Below are positions 1 to 5,287 of a DNA stretch of 5,287 bases, piece by piece. The first letter of the stretch is position 1. Each line of letters opens with the position of its first letter. The notes under the pieces are model-generated. The model ran no database searches. It was not told the origin of the DNA and was given only the letters and a program-made list of their open reading frames with translations. The stretch is from contig JAUXUZ010000493.1 of the NCBI GenBank assembly GCA_030680655.1, positions 1 to 5,287 of the forward strand, given 5' to 3'. The DNA is from Phycisphaerales bacterium. Lineage in GTDB: Bacteria; Planctomycetota; Phycisphaerae; Phycisphaerales; UBA1924. The position numbers and the translations under genes are program-made.

Positions 1-709
1 GTGGTGCATTCGGAGCCTTCGCGCGACCCGAGTCGCGGACTGCCCCACCCACGATGGCCTCCACCATCGGCAGCATCGCTTCGCGGAAGGCCGCAGCGAT
101 ATCCGCGGCGTTGGTCAGGTTCACATGGGTGGTCGGAGGTGTGGCCGGAGGTGCGGTCGTCTCGGCGGACACGCTGCGAAAGGAGACAAGCTGTCCGGTA
201 CCATGAACCGGAGGGCGATCCTCGAGGGCTCCGGCCTTCATCACGAAATCGATCACCCGCTCTCGACTGGCGATGACCGCGGCGTGCTCGCGGGACAGCT
301 TCGGGTCCAGCGGAACGCTGAGGTCCGCTCTCGCGAGCAGCCCGTGCTCGGTAAGCCGCCATTCGTCGCCGCCGATTTTCGTGACCCTGAACGGCCGGCT
401 GGCCGCCCCGGTGCGCCGACGCCAGTCCTCGATGGCCCCCGACCACCGGCTCCAGGACTCGGCGAGCGCCGGTTCGATCGCCTGAAACAACCCCGCCTCG
501 CCCGTCACGACAATGGTGGCCTCAAAGCCCTCGTTCTGGCCCGCCATGTCCAGGCGGATGGTGTTGCGCCGTTCCACAAGTCCCGCTCCCACAAGGCGCA
601 GGATCGCTTGCTCCTCGGTGACCGAGAACTGGTCGGTATCCACACGTTGCCACTTGTCCGGTATGCGCCGGAGGAGGTCTTCGATCGCCTTGGCCAGTTC
701 CTGATTCAT
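1..709 (-). CDS. Hypothetical protein, partial (C-terminus beyond left edge)
   Basis: An uninterrupted minus-strand frame starts at the ATG at 709-707 (MNQELAKAIEDLLRR...) and is still open at base 1, giving 236 complete codons plus one base. It is easily missed because it has no stop in the window. Residues 24-50 (VDTDQFSVTEEQAILRLVGAGLVERR) suggest a helix-turn-helix or winged-helix unit. Residues 60-125 look like beta-strand and helix segments that are Trp- and Arg-rich. Residues 180-195 are a Pro/Thr-rich linker, and 196-225 an amphipathic helical stretch (TNAADIAAAFREAMLPMVEAIV). No signal peptide or membrane segment is seen. There is no clear Shine-Dalgarno sequence before the ATG. I recall similar uncharacterised proteins in Planctomycetes, but I cannot assign a function; a DNA-binding or regulatory role is only a guess. 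Reality as a gene is well supported by the long open frame with natural amino-acid composition; the plus-strand frames here are Arg- and Pro-rich shadows. Confidence 0.8.
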   Translation of the reverse strand, partial: MNQELAKAIEDLLRRIPDKWQRVDTDQFSVTEEQAILRLVGAGLVERRNTIRLDMAGQNEGFEATIVVTGEAGLFQAIEPALAESWSRWSGAIEDWRRRTGAASRPFRVTKIGGDEWRLTEHGLLARADLSVPLDPKLSREHAAVIASRERVIDFVMKAGALEDRPPVHGTGQLVSFRSVSAETTAPPATPPTTHVNLTNAADIAAAFREAMLPMVEAIVGGAVRDSGRAKAPNAP

Positions 710-731
710 GCGGACAGATCGTAAACCGCCG

Positions 732-746
732 GGGACCGGTCGTCCC
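732..746. other. Short dyad upstream of the 709 gene
   Basis: GGGAC (732-736) and GTCCC (742-746) are inverted around a 5-base spacer, 23-37 bases upstream of the ATG at 709. It could be an operator or a small leader hairpin for that gene, but a 5-bp dyad in GC-rich DNA is easily chance. The rest of 710-860 shows no convincing -10/-35 pair and no recognisable coding sequence. Confidence 0.15.
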
Positions 747-860
747 TACGACTCGATACGATGTTCGTGCGGACCCGTGACACTTGCCCATTCAGAGGAA
801 GGTAGATCGGTCCCTTGCCGAGATGAACCCGCACTGGGACAGGCGGTTGTTCCGGCACTG

Positions 861-1079
861 GGCGTGTGGCTCGACTTTGCGATTGTGCAGCGGGCCTTCG
901 GCATCCTTGGTTCCATCTTTATCCCGCTGCTCGCCCTGGCCTTGCTGCGAATGAACAACCGCCCCGCCTGGGTCGGTCGGCACGTTAATGGAGTCCTCAC
1001 CAACGCGGCACTGGTCACCGCACTAGCTGTCGCGATGACGGGCCTGATGATTGAGTGCGTCCGGTTGCTCGGGCGGTAA
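861..1079 (+). pseudogene. NRAMP-family divalent metal transporter, C-terminal remnant
   Basis: The plus-strand frame ending at TAA 1077-1079 encodes about 72 residues that resemble the end of NRAMP (MntH-like) Mn2+/Fe2+ transporters of the inner membrane. It begins GVWLDFAIVQRAFGILGS, continues with the membrane helix IFIPLLALALLRMNNR, then AWVGRHVNGVLTN and a last helix (AALVTALAVAMTGLMIECV). The pattern 'P-L-L-A-L-x-L-L-x-x-N-N-R-x-x-W-V-G ... N-x-x-L-T-N' is what I associate with the family's final two helices. The frame stays open back to an ATG at 708, but residues before about 861 are Arg-, Cys- and Pro-rich and do not look like membrane protein. A full family member has roughly 400 or more residues, so most of the gene is missing; the space upstream is taken by the divergent gene starting at 709. 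It is probably a decayed or truncated copy and not a functional transporter. It could instead be a small two-helix membrane protein. Confidence 0.55.
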
Positions 1080-1128
1080 TGCCGTGCTACGCAGAATCGA
1101 GCCCGTGAGAAGTATGAGTCGGGCTGCT

Positions 1129-1151
1129 GGACGGACATGAGCATGTCGTCC
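1129..1151. terminator. Candidate bidirectional terminator hairpin
   Basis: Bases 1129-1138 (GGACGGACAT) pair with 1143-1151 (ATGTCGTCC) to make a 9-bp stem with one bulged G and a GAGC loop. It lies between the plus-strand stop at 1079 and the minus-strand stop at 1192, where convergent transcripts would end. A second, weaker inverted pair, AGCCCG (1100-1105) and CGGGCT (1120-1125), lies just beside it. Neither side has a proper T-tract, so factor-independent termination is uncertain. The remainder of 1080-1191 shows nothing else. Confidence 0.3.
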
Positions 1152-1191
1152 TGTTATGGCGGTACATCGGACGTGTGATGATGGTCGTGGC

Positions 1192-1632
1192 TTATGGCGG
1201 GTCCTTCGCCTTCTCAGGCTCGCGCTGCGGGGGTTGCTTCCGGGCGTCCTCAACCGCGTTCGCACGACGGATCACTTCGTCCCGCTGCCAGCGCTTGTAG
1301 CGTGCGTCCTCCGCGACCAGTCCAGACGACCAACCCACGAAGAGAAAGACCGCGGGAAATGCGAACTGATCGTGGTTGAGCAAGCCACCGACCGCCCACC
1401 GCAGACCCAGGTATCCGAGGTAGAGCACGGCACATGCCGCCCCGGCCAACATCCCGCCGCGAAGGCCGAACCACACCGCAGCCCGGAAGATCAACGGCAG
1501 ATACAACGCCGCAAGGGCCGTGTGGAGCCAGTGCCAGGCGTGTGCGGTCGACGGCACAACGAAATGGGCGACCGTGATGACCGTGGCCCACAGCAGGACT
1601 TGCTTCAGAGGGTATCGGCGCTCCTCATCCAT
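1192..1632 (-). CDS. Small membrane protein resembling a histidine-kinase sensor region, kinase absent
   Basis: This is a 146-residue inner-membrane protein of unknown function. Hydrophobic segments lie at about residues 9-29, 36-54, 59-78 and 89-106, followed by a charged cytoplasmic-type tail (VAEDARYKRWQRDEVIRRANAVEDARK, ending REPEKAKDPP). The stretch HAWHWLHTALAALYLPLIFR followed by AAVWFGLRGG is very like the N-terminal membrane region of many PAS/histidine kinases (typically 'LH..L..LYY.PI..AA.WFG.RGG'). In those proteins the tail leads by a coiled coil into PAS or HisKA domains; here it stops at TAA 1194-1192, and no kinase motif follows downstream. The start at ATG 1632 is chosen because GAGGA sits 8 bases upstream; an alternative ATG at 1647 lacks this. 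It overlaps the upstream gene's stop by 8 bases (ATGGATGA), so it is probably translationally coupled. A sensory or membrane-partner role for the neighbouring transporters is inference only. Confidence 0.8.
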   Translation of the reverse strand: MDEERRYPLKQVLLWATVITVAHFVVPSTAHAWHWLHTALAALYLPLIFRAAVWFGLRGGMLAGAACAVLYLGYLGLRWAVGGLLNHDQFAFPAVFLFVGWSSGLVAEDARYKRWQRDEVIRRANAVEDARKQPPQREPEKAKDPP

Positions 1633-2308
1633 GCGGTCGGTCCTCATGTGGATGCTGTGAGTGGTCGGTCGGCGGTGCAGTGCGGGGGCGTGCGCCGTGA
1701 CCGGACGCAGCATGCCCTCGATCCGCTTTCTCCAGCGTCATGAGCATGCCAAAGCCGGGGTCTTTGGACTCGGAGGCCTGCAGCACATCCCAGTGCCGCC
1801 GGATGTACCCTCTCAGGTGCGTTACCACGTCACCGAGAAGGATCACGTGGCATCGCCCATCTCGGTGCCCTGGGGGCAGCGCCCCGAAGGCGACAAGCCG
1901 AACGGCGTGTCCATGCCGGGTGCGGGCAAGACCGTGACGGAGAAGCTCTCGCACCACGGTGTCGATGTCCCCGTGGCGACAGCACCCGAACCGTCCGAGG
2001 GCAGCGGCGAGCACTTCGTGCTTGGTGGCCGCGGCATTGAGTTCGGCGCGGCCCTCTTTCACCTCCCCAATGATCATGTCGGGCACGTCCGCAGGAACGC
2101 CCAGCAGTGTGTGCGCCTGGCTCGATGCAGGATGATCCATCGGACCGTACGAGCCGGCCGCTTCCCCGAAGCGAAACGCGAGCACGTCCAGGTCGGTCTG
2201 ACTCTCATGCCCGCCGCCGCGGGCCGCTCGGACGACGGGGAACTCCGTAACGGTCAGGTAGCCGTGGAGCCGCAGGAACGCCTGCACCAGCGCGACTGCA
2301 TTGTCCAT
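1625..2308 (-). CDS. Conserved hypothetical protein with PD-(D/E)XK nuclease-like pattern
   Basis: This is a soluble 227-residue protein with no signal peptide or membrane helix. An N-terminal helix and strand (DNAVALVQAFLRLHGYLTVTEFPVV) lead to Asp39 and Asp41 in TDLDVLAFRF, then PDMIIGEVKEGRAELN with Glu82 and Lys84. The order helix, strand, D, spacer, E-x-K fits the core of the PD-(D/E)XK nuclease fold, which is where a nuclease-like assignment comes from. Activity is not shown, and the fold also occurs in non-nucleases. Residues 155-195 (VILLGDVVTHLRGYIRRHWDVL, then KDPGFGMLMTLEKA) recall an uncharacterised family I have seen in other bacteria. Residues 199-227 form a His- and Pro-rich tail (6 His) that may extend beyond the conserved part. 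The ATG at 2308 shares its A with the ATPase stop (TGATG) and has GGAAGGAG 8 bases upstream; a longer frame to 2407 would run far into the ATPase gene and is not favoured. Translational coupling to the ATPase is likely. Confidence 0.8.
   Translation of the reverse strand: MDNAVALVQAFLRLHGYLTVTEFPVVRAARGGGHESQTDLDVLAFRFGEAAGSYGPMDHPASSQAHTLLGVPADVPDMIIGEVKEGRAELNAAATKHEVLAAALGRFGCCRHGDIDTVVRELLRHGLARTRHGHAVRLVAFGALPPGHRDGRCHVILLGDVVTHLRGYIRRHWDVLQASESKDPGFGMLMTLEKADRGHAASGHGARPRTAPPTDHSQHPHEDRPHG
1641..1645 (-). promoter_or_regulatory. Ribosome binding site deciding the 1632 start
   Basis: GAGGA on the minus strand, 8 bases before the ATG at 1632. It lies inside the 3' coding end of the preceding gene and selects ATG 1632 over the in-frame ATG at 1647, since it falls within the coding region of the longer alternative. 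Confidence 0.6.
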
Positions 2309-5088
2309 CACGCACGCTCCTTCCGTTTTGTCCTCAGCACCTTGACCAGTTCGAGCGCCGCGAGCGGGATGCACGACACGGCCATGAGCGGGATGCACTC
2401 CTCCCACCCCATCGGAGCGGTCTTCATGAGCGACGACAGCGTCTCGTTGTGGTGGGTCCAGAGCTGCAGGGCGAATGATGCCGCGACGGCCGCAAGCAGC
2501 AGCACGTTGTCGCGCCAGCCCATCCGCCAGATCGGCACGGTCTCGCTGCGGGCACCGAATGACCGGAGCAGCTCAGCAAAGACCAGCGCGGCGAAGGCGT
2601 GGGTGCGGGCCATCGTCTCGTCGTGGTGCTTGAGGGCGTAGAGGTAGACGCCCATCACGACGCCTGCGGTGAGGAACGCGGTCAGGATCATCGTGAACAC
2701 GAACCCGCGGTCGATGAACGCGGCGTTGCGTGGTCGGGGCGATCGATCCATGACGCCCGGTGGGGCCGGGTCGGCCGCGAGGAAGAGCGCGGGCAGCCCG
2801 TCGGTCACGAGGTTGATCCACAGGATCTGGATCGGCAGCAGCGGCGTGGGCAATCCCGCCACGAGCGCCGCCCCCATGAAGAGCAACTCCGCGGAGTTTC
2901 CCCCCAGGAGGAACTGCATGGACTTCTTGATGTTGTCGTAGACGCCGCGGCCTTCCTCGACAGCCGCGACGATCGATGCAAAGTTGTCGTCGGTGATGAC
3001 CATGTCGGAGGCTTGACGGGCGACCTCGGTACCTGATGCGCCCATCGCAATGCCCACGTCCGCGCCTTTGAGCGCCGGGGCGTCGTTCACGCCGTCGCCA
3101 GTCATCGCGACGACCGCGCCCTGCTTGCGCCACGCCCGCACGATGCGGAGCTTATCGGCGGCGGTCACACGCGCGTAGACGTTCGTTCGCGCCACCCGCT
3201 CCGGCAGAGCGGCATCGTCGATCGCCGCGAGTTCGGCTCCGGAGAGCGCCGTGTCCGACTCTCCGGCAATCCCTAGGTCGCGCGCGATTGCCAGGGCTGT
3301 CTTGGGCTGGTCGCCCGTGATCATCACCACGCGGATGCCCGCCGCCTTGCACTTGGCGACGGCATCGCGGGCCTCGGCGCGCGGTGGGTCGAGCAGGCCG
3401 ACGAGGCCCACGAAGGTCAGGTCACGTTCAAGCGAAGCGGGGCTGGGATCGGCGACCGTCGCGGCAACTTCGCCCTGCGGCAGGCCCCTCGCCGCGCAGG
3501 CCAGCACACGCAGGCCTTTGGAGGCCAGGTCCTCGTTGGCCGCGTGGATCGCGGTGCGATCCGCTTCGGTGATCGCCCGCTGGCCCTCTCCCTCGGCGAC
3601 CTGCGTACACAGCGCCAGCACGCTCTCGGGCGACCCGTTGACGAGCACATCCGCACCGGATTCTGCCTTCCGCACCACGGCCGCTCGTTTGCGGTCGGAA
3701 TCGAACGGTGCTTCGGCCAGCCGTGGCGAACCCGCGTCCAGTGCCTCGCGCTTCAGTCCGACCTTCGCCGCGGCGATGAGCATGGCCGCTTCGGTCGGGT
3801 CGCCGCTGGCCTCCCAGTGACCCTTCTCCTGCATCACGGTCGCGTCGTTCACGCCCGCAAGATTGCGAGCCAGCCGAAGCGCTGCGCCCCGCGCCTCAGC
3901 GGCCAACTCGTTCCCTTCAACCGTCACCGCGCCCTCAGGTGCGTACCCCTCGCCAGACACATCGAGCATGGTGAGCTGCGCGGCCACCGGCACCACCAGC
4001 GCCCGCGCGGTCATCTGCCCGACCGTCAGCGTCCCGGTCTTGTCGGTGCAGATCACGCTCGTCGCACCGAGAGTCTCGACCGCGGGAAGGTGGCGGATCA
4101 GGGCCCGCCGCTTGGCCATGCGGCGCACGCCTAGTGCCAGAGCCACGGTCACGATCGCCGGCAGCCCCTCGGGCACCGCGGCGACGGCCATGCTCACGGC
4201 GGTCATGGAGAGCGAGAGCAGGGGCTCACCGCGCACGAGGCCGATGCCGAAGAGCGCGGCGACAATGACCAGCGCCGCGACCACCAGCAATCTCCCCACG
4301 CGGGCCAGCCGCGCTTGCAGAGGCGTGGGCCCATCGCTCTCCGCGCCCGCGATGAGCGCGGCGATGCGGCCCATCTCGGTCTGCATGCCGGTGGCGACAA
4401 CCACGGCGCGAGCCGTGCCCGTGGCGATGGCGGTGCCCGAGTAGACCATGCCGCTCCGCTCGGCCAGCGGCGTCTCGGCGGGAGGAGGTGGAGCGATGGC
4501 CCGGGCATCCTTCTCGGCAGGCTCGCTCTCGCCCGTGAGTGACTTCTCGATGACCGCGAGCGAGGCCGACTCGACCAGCCGCGCATCGGCGGCCACCAGG
4601 TCGCCCGCCTCCAGCACCAGCACATCGCCGGGCACGACCTCGGCGGTGGGCACGACGGCGACGGCCCCATCCCGCACCACGCGGGCCTTGGGCGCAGTCA
4701 TGCCGCGCAGGGCCGCGATGGAACGCTCAGCACTGAACTCCTGCGACGCCCCCATGACGGCGTTGATGACGATGATCGCGGCGATCACCCCCGCATCGAC
4801 CCACTCCCCCAGCACCGCCGACACGCCCGCGGCCACCACCAGTAGCCACACCAGCACGGCGACGAACTGCGAACCCAGCGCCGCCCACCACGACCGCCCT
4901 TCGCGCGTGGTGAGCGTGTTGGGCCCGACTTTCTGCAACCGCGCCGCGGCCTCGGCGGCGGTAAGGCCGCACTGCCCATCGGAACCCTGCGTGCGGATCG
5001 CATCGTCCGCGCTCAATCCGTGCCATGCCGGGCCCGGTGAAGTGATATCACCGGTTGCGGTTTGCGGGTTTTGATTCGTCTTGTTCAT
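2308..5088 (-). CDS. P-type cation-transporting ATPase, Ca2+ (IIA) class
   Basis: A complete 926-residue ATP-driven cation pump of the cytoplasmic membrane, of normal family length. Order: N-terminal cation-ATPase domain (about 20-75, HGLSADDAI...GLTAAEAAARLQKVGPN); M1-M2 (about 75-114); actuator domain with TGES at 185-188; M3-M4 (about 268-322) with VAAVPEGLPA, Glu307; phosphorylation motif DKTGTLT with Asp349; nucleotide domain (about 370-560); hinge TGDGVND at 664-669; M5 with Asn731 and Glu734; M6 with Asn759, Thr762 and Asp763 (INLVTDGLPA); M7-M10 to the C-terminus. The M4 Glu, M5 N-x-x-E and M6 N-x-x-T-D match the SERCA Ca2+ ligands, so Ca2+ (or Mn2+, as in PMR1) export is the best prediction. 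Substrate cannot be fixed from sequence; some bacterial relatives are annotated HAD-IC or Na+/K+ types. One oddity: the usual KGxPE motif reads NGSPE (Asn484). The start is the only ATG after the pump gene's stop 15 bases upstream; no clear Shine-Dalgarno sequence is seen. Confidence 0.95.
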   Translation of the reverse strand: MNKTNQNPQTATGDITSPGPAWHGLSADDAIRTQGSDGQCGLTAAEAAARLQKVGPNTLTTREGRSWWAALGSQFVAVLVWLLVVAAGVSAVLGEWVDAGVIAAIIVINAVMGASQEFSAERSIAALRGMTAPKARVVRDGAVAVVPTAEVVPGDVLVLEAGDLVAADARLVESASLAVIEKSLTGESEPAEKDARAIAPPPPAETPLAERSGMVYSGTAIATGTARAVVVATGMQTEMGRIAALIAGAESDGPTPLQARLARVGRLLVVAALVIVAALFGIGLVRGEPLLSLSMTAVSMAVAAVPEGLPAIVTVALALGVRRMAKRRALIRHLPAVETLGATSVICTDKTGTLTVGQMTARALVVPVAAQLTMLDVSGEGYAPEGAVTVEGNELAAEARGAALRLARNLAGVNDATVMQEKGHWEASGDPTEAAMLIAAAKVGLKREALDAGSPRLAEAPFDSDRKRAAVVRKAESGADVLVNGSPESVLALCTQVAEGEGQRAITEADRTAIHAANEDLASKGLRVLACAARGLPQGEVAATVADPSPASLERDLTFVGLVGLLDPPRAEARDAVAKCKAAGIRVVMITGDQPKTALAIARDLGIAGESDTALSGAELAAIDDAALPERVARTNVYARVTAADKLRIVRAWRKQGAVVAMTGDGVNDAPALKGADVGIAMGASGTEVARQASDMVITDDNFASIVAAVEEGRGVYDNIKKSMQFLLGGNSAELLFMGAALVAGLPTPLLPIQILWINLVTDGLPALFLAADPAPPGVMDRSPRPRNAAFIDRGFVFTMILTAFLTAGVVMGVYLYALKHHDETMARTHAFAALVFAELLRSFGARSETVPIWRMGWRDNVLLLAAVAASFALQLWTHHNETLSSLMKTAPMGWEECIPLMAVSCIPLAALELVKVLRTKRKERA
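2317..2324 (-). promoter_or_regulatory. Strong Shine-Dalgarno for the 2308 gene
   Basis: GGAAGGAG on the minus strand with an 8-base spacer to the ATG at 2308. It is embedded in the last codons of the ATPase gene and fixes the start of the downstream gene at the TGATG junction. Confidence 0.75.
4939..4997. repeat. 59-bp direct repeat, copy 1 (inside ATPase gene)
   Basis: Identical over all 59 bases to 5229-5287, at an offset of 290 bases. Here it is in frame and encodes part of the ATPase N-terminal domain (IRTQGSDGQCGLTAAEAAAR), so this is the native copy. Confidence 0.95.
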
Positions 5089-5103
5089 GTTCGATGGCCC
5101 GAG

Positions 5104-5287
5104 TCATTTCATTGCCCGCTTCCACTTCCACTCCTCCACTGCCGAAAACACGCACGGCACAATGAACAACGTGATCAGGCTGATGGCCATGCCGCCCACC
5201 GACGGGATCGCCATCGGCATCATCACGTCCGCGCCGCGGCCTCGGCGGCGGTAAGGCCGCACTGCCCATCGGAACCCTGCGTGCGGA
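5104..5287 (-). CDS. RND heavy-metal efflux pump (CusA/CzcA-like), C-terminal end, partial
   Basis: The frame ends at TGA 5106-5104. Its last 41 residues, DVMMPMAIPSVGGMAISL followed by ITLFIVPCVFSAVEEWKWKRAMK, match the final transmembrane helix and short basic tail of RND inner-membrane pumps. The phrase 'MxPMAIPSxGGMxIxLxTxFxVP' is typical of the CusA/CzcA heavy-metal subgroup, which exports Cu+, Ag+, Zn2+, Co2+ or similar in exchange for protons as part of a three-part envelope complex. The remaining roughly 1000 residues lie beyond the window. Upstream of base 5229 the frame stays open, but it reads PHAGFRWAVRPYRRRGRG, unlike any RND helix, because that DNA duplicates part of the ATPase gene. 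Only 5104 to about 5230 is therefore trustworthy as RND sequence. The ATPase gene follows after 15 bases, so the two are probably co-transcribed. Confidence 0.75.
   Translation of the reverse strand, partial: PHAGFRWAVRPYRRRGRGADVMMPMAIPSVGGMAISLITLFIVPCVFSAVEEWKWKRAMK
5229..5287. repeat. 59-bp direct repeat, copy 2 (window edge, probably artefactual)
   Basis: An exact copy of 4939-4997 that reaches the last base of the window. The 290-base offset is not a multiple of three, so in the RND frame it is read in a different frame from the ATPase copy and gives Arg-rich, non-RND residues. The lack of a single mismatch and the position at the very edge point to a chimeric read or assembly join; a genuine recent duplication is the alternative. 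Confidence 0.9.

Noticed and set aside
125..724. 199-codon plus-strand open frame
   Set aside because: It is antisense to the edge-truncated gene, which has the more natural composition; this frame is Arg/Pro/Gly-rich with no domain and no ribosome site.
746..1144. 132-codon minus-strand frame
   Set aside because: Antisense to the NRAMP-like helices; no ribosome site and no recognisable protein features.
1156..1743. 195-codon plus-strand open frame
   Set aside because: Antisense to the small membrane protein, whose hydrophobic helices, ribosome site and overlap with its neighbour make it the real gene.
1625..2407. Longer 260-residue version of the nuclease-like gene starting at 2407
   Set aside because: The extra 33 residues lie within the ATPase coding end, are low-complexity His/Gly/Arg, and the strong GGAAGGAG points to ATG 2308.
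1661..2641. 326-codon plus-strand open frame
   Set aside because: It runs antisense across two clear genes (the nuclease-like protein and the ATPase C-terminus) and shows no motif; a GC-rich shadow.
3251..4444. Long plus-strand frames (3251-3820, 3544-4134, 3863-4444)
   Set aside because: All lie antisense to intact ATPase catalytic domains; compositions rich in Ser/Ala/Arg/Pro are typical of shadows.
5048..5269. 73-codon minus-strand frame beginning inside the terminal repeat
   Set aside because: It crosses the suspicious repeat join and is out of frame with both the RND tail and the ATPase; no membrane or domain pattern.
4939..5287. Possible CRISPR or transposon end from the 59-bp repeat pair
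   Set aside because: Only two copies, one of which is normal coding sequence; no terminal inverted repeats, transposase or regular spacers.

Overview
The window is GC-rich and almost wholly coding, and nearly all of it reads on the minus strand. It looks like one end of a bacterial contig. The protein styles (an RND pump tail, a calcium-type P-type ATPase, a histidine-kinase-like membrane sensor region and a winged-helix-like unknown protein) resemble what I recall from Planctomycetes, especially Phycisphaerae-like genomes. That placement is an inference from remembered protein style, not from any marker gene.

Layout, following the minus strand from right to left. (1) At 5287-5104 lies the C-terminal end of an RND-family (CusA/CzcA-like) heavy-metal efflux pump. 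Its outermost 59 bases are an exact copy of bases 4939-4997 inside the next gene and do not read as RND protein, so the right edge is probably a chimeric or mis-assembled end. (2) At 5088-2308, 15 bases after the pump's stop, is a complete 926-residue P-type cation ATPase of the Ca2+ (SERCA/PMR1-like) class. (3) At 2308-1625, starting on the last base of the ATPase stop codon (TGATG), is a 227-residue protein with a PD-(D/E)XK-like pattern. (4) At 1632-1192, overlapping it by 8 bases, is a 146-residue membrane protein that looks like the sensory membrane region of a histidine kinase with no kinase attached. These four genes form one tight, apparently co-transcribed and translationally coupled set.

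Beyond a short intergenic stretch with a hairpin (1080-1191), a plus-strand fragment ending at 1079 looks like the last 70 or so residues of an NRAMP-type metal transporter, without the rest of the gene. Finally, a minus-strand gene starts at 709 and runs off the left edge without a stop. It has at least 236 residues and no function I can name.

The theme of the main cluster is cation and metal transport (RND efflux and P-type ATPase, with an NRAMP remnant nearby). The most unusual point is the translational coupling of the ATPase to a nuclease-fold-like protein and a stand-alone sensor-type membrane module. No RNA genes, CRISPR arrays or insertion sequences were seen.
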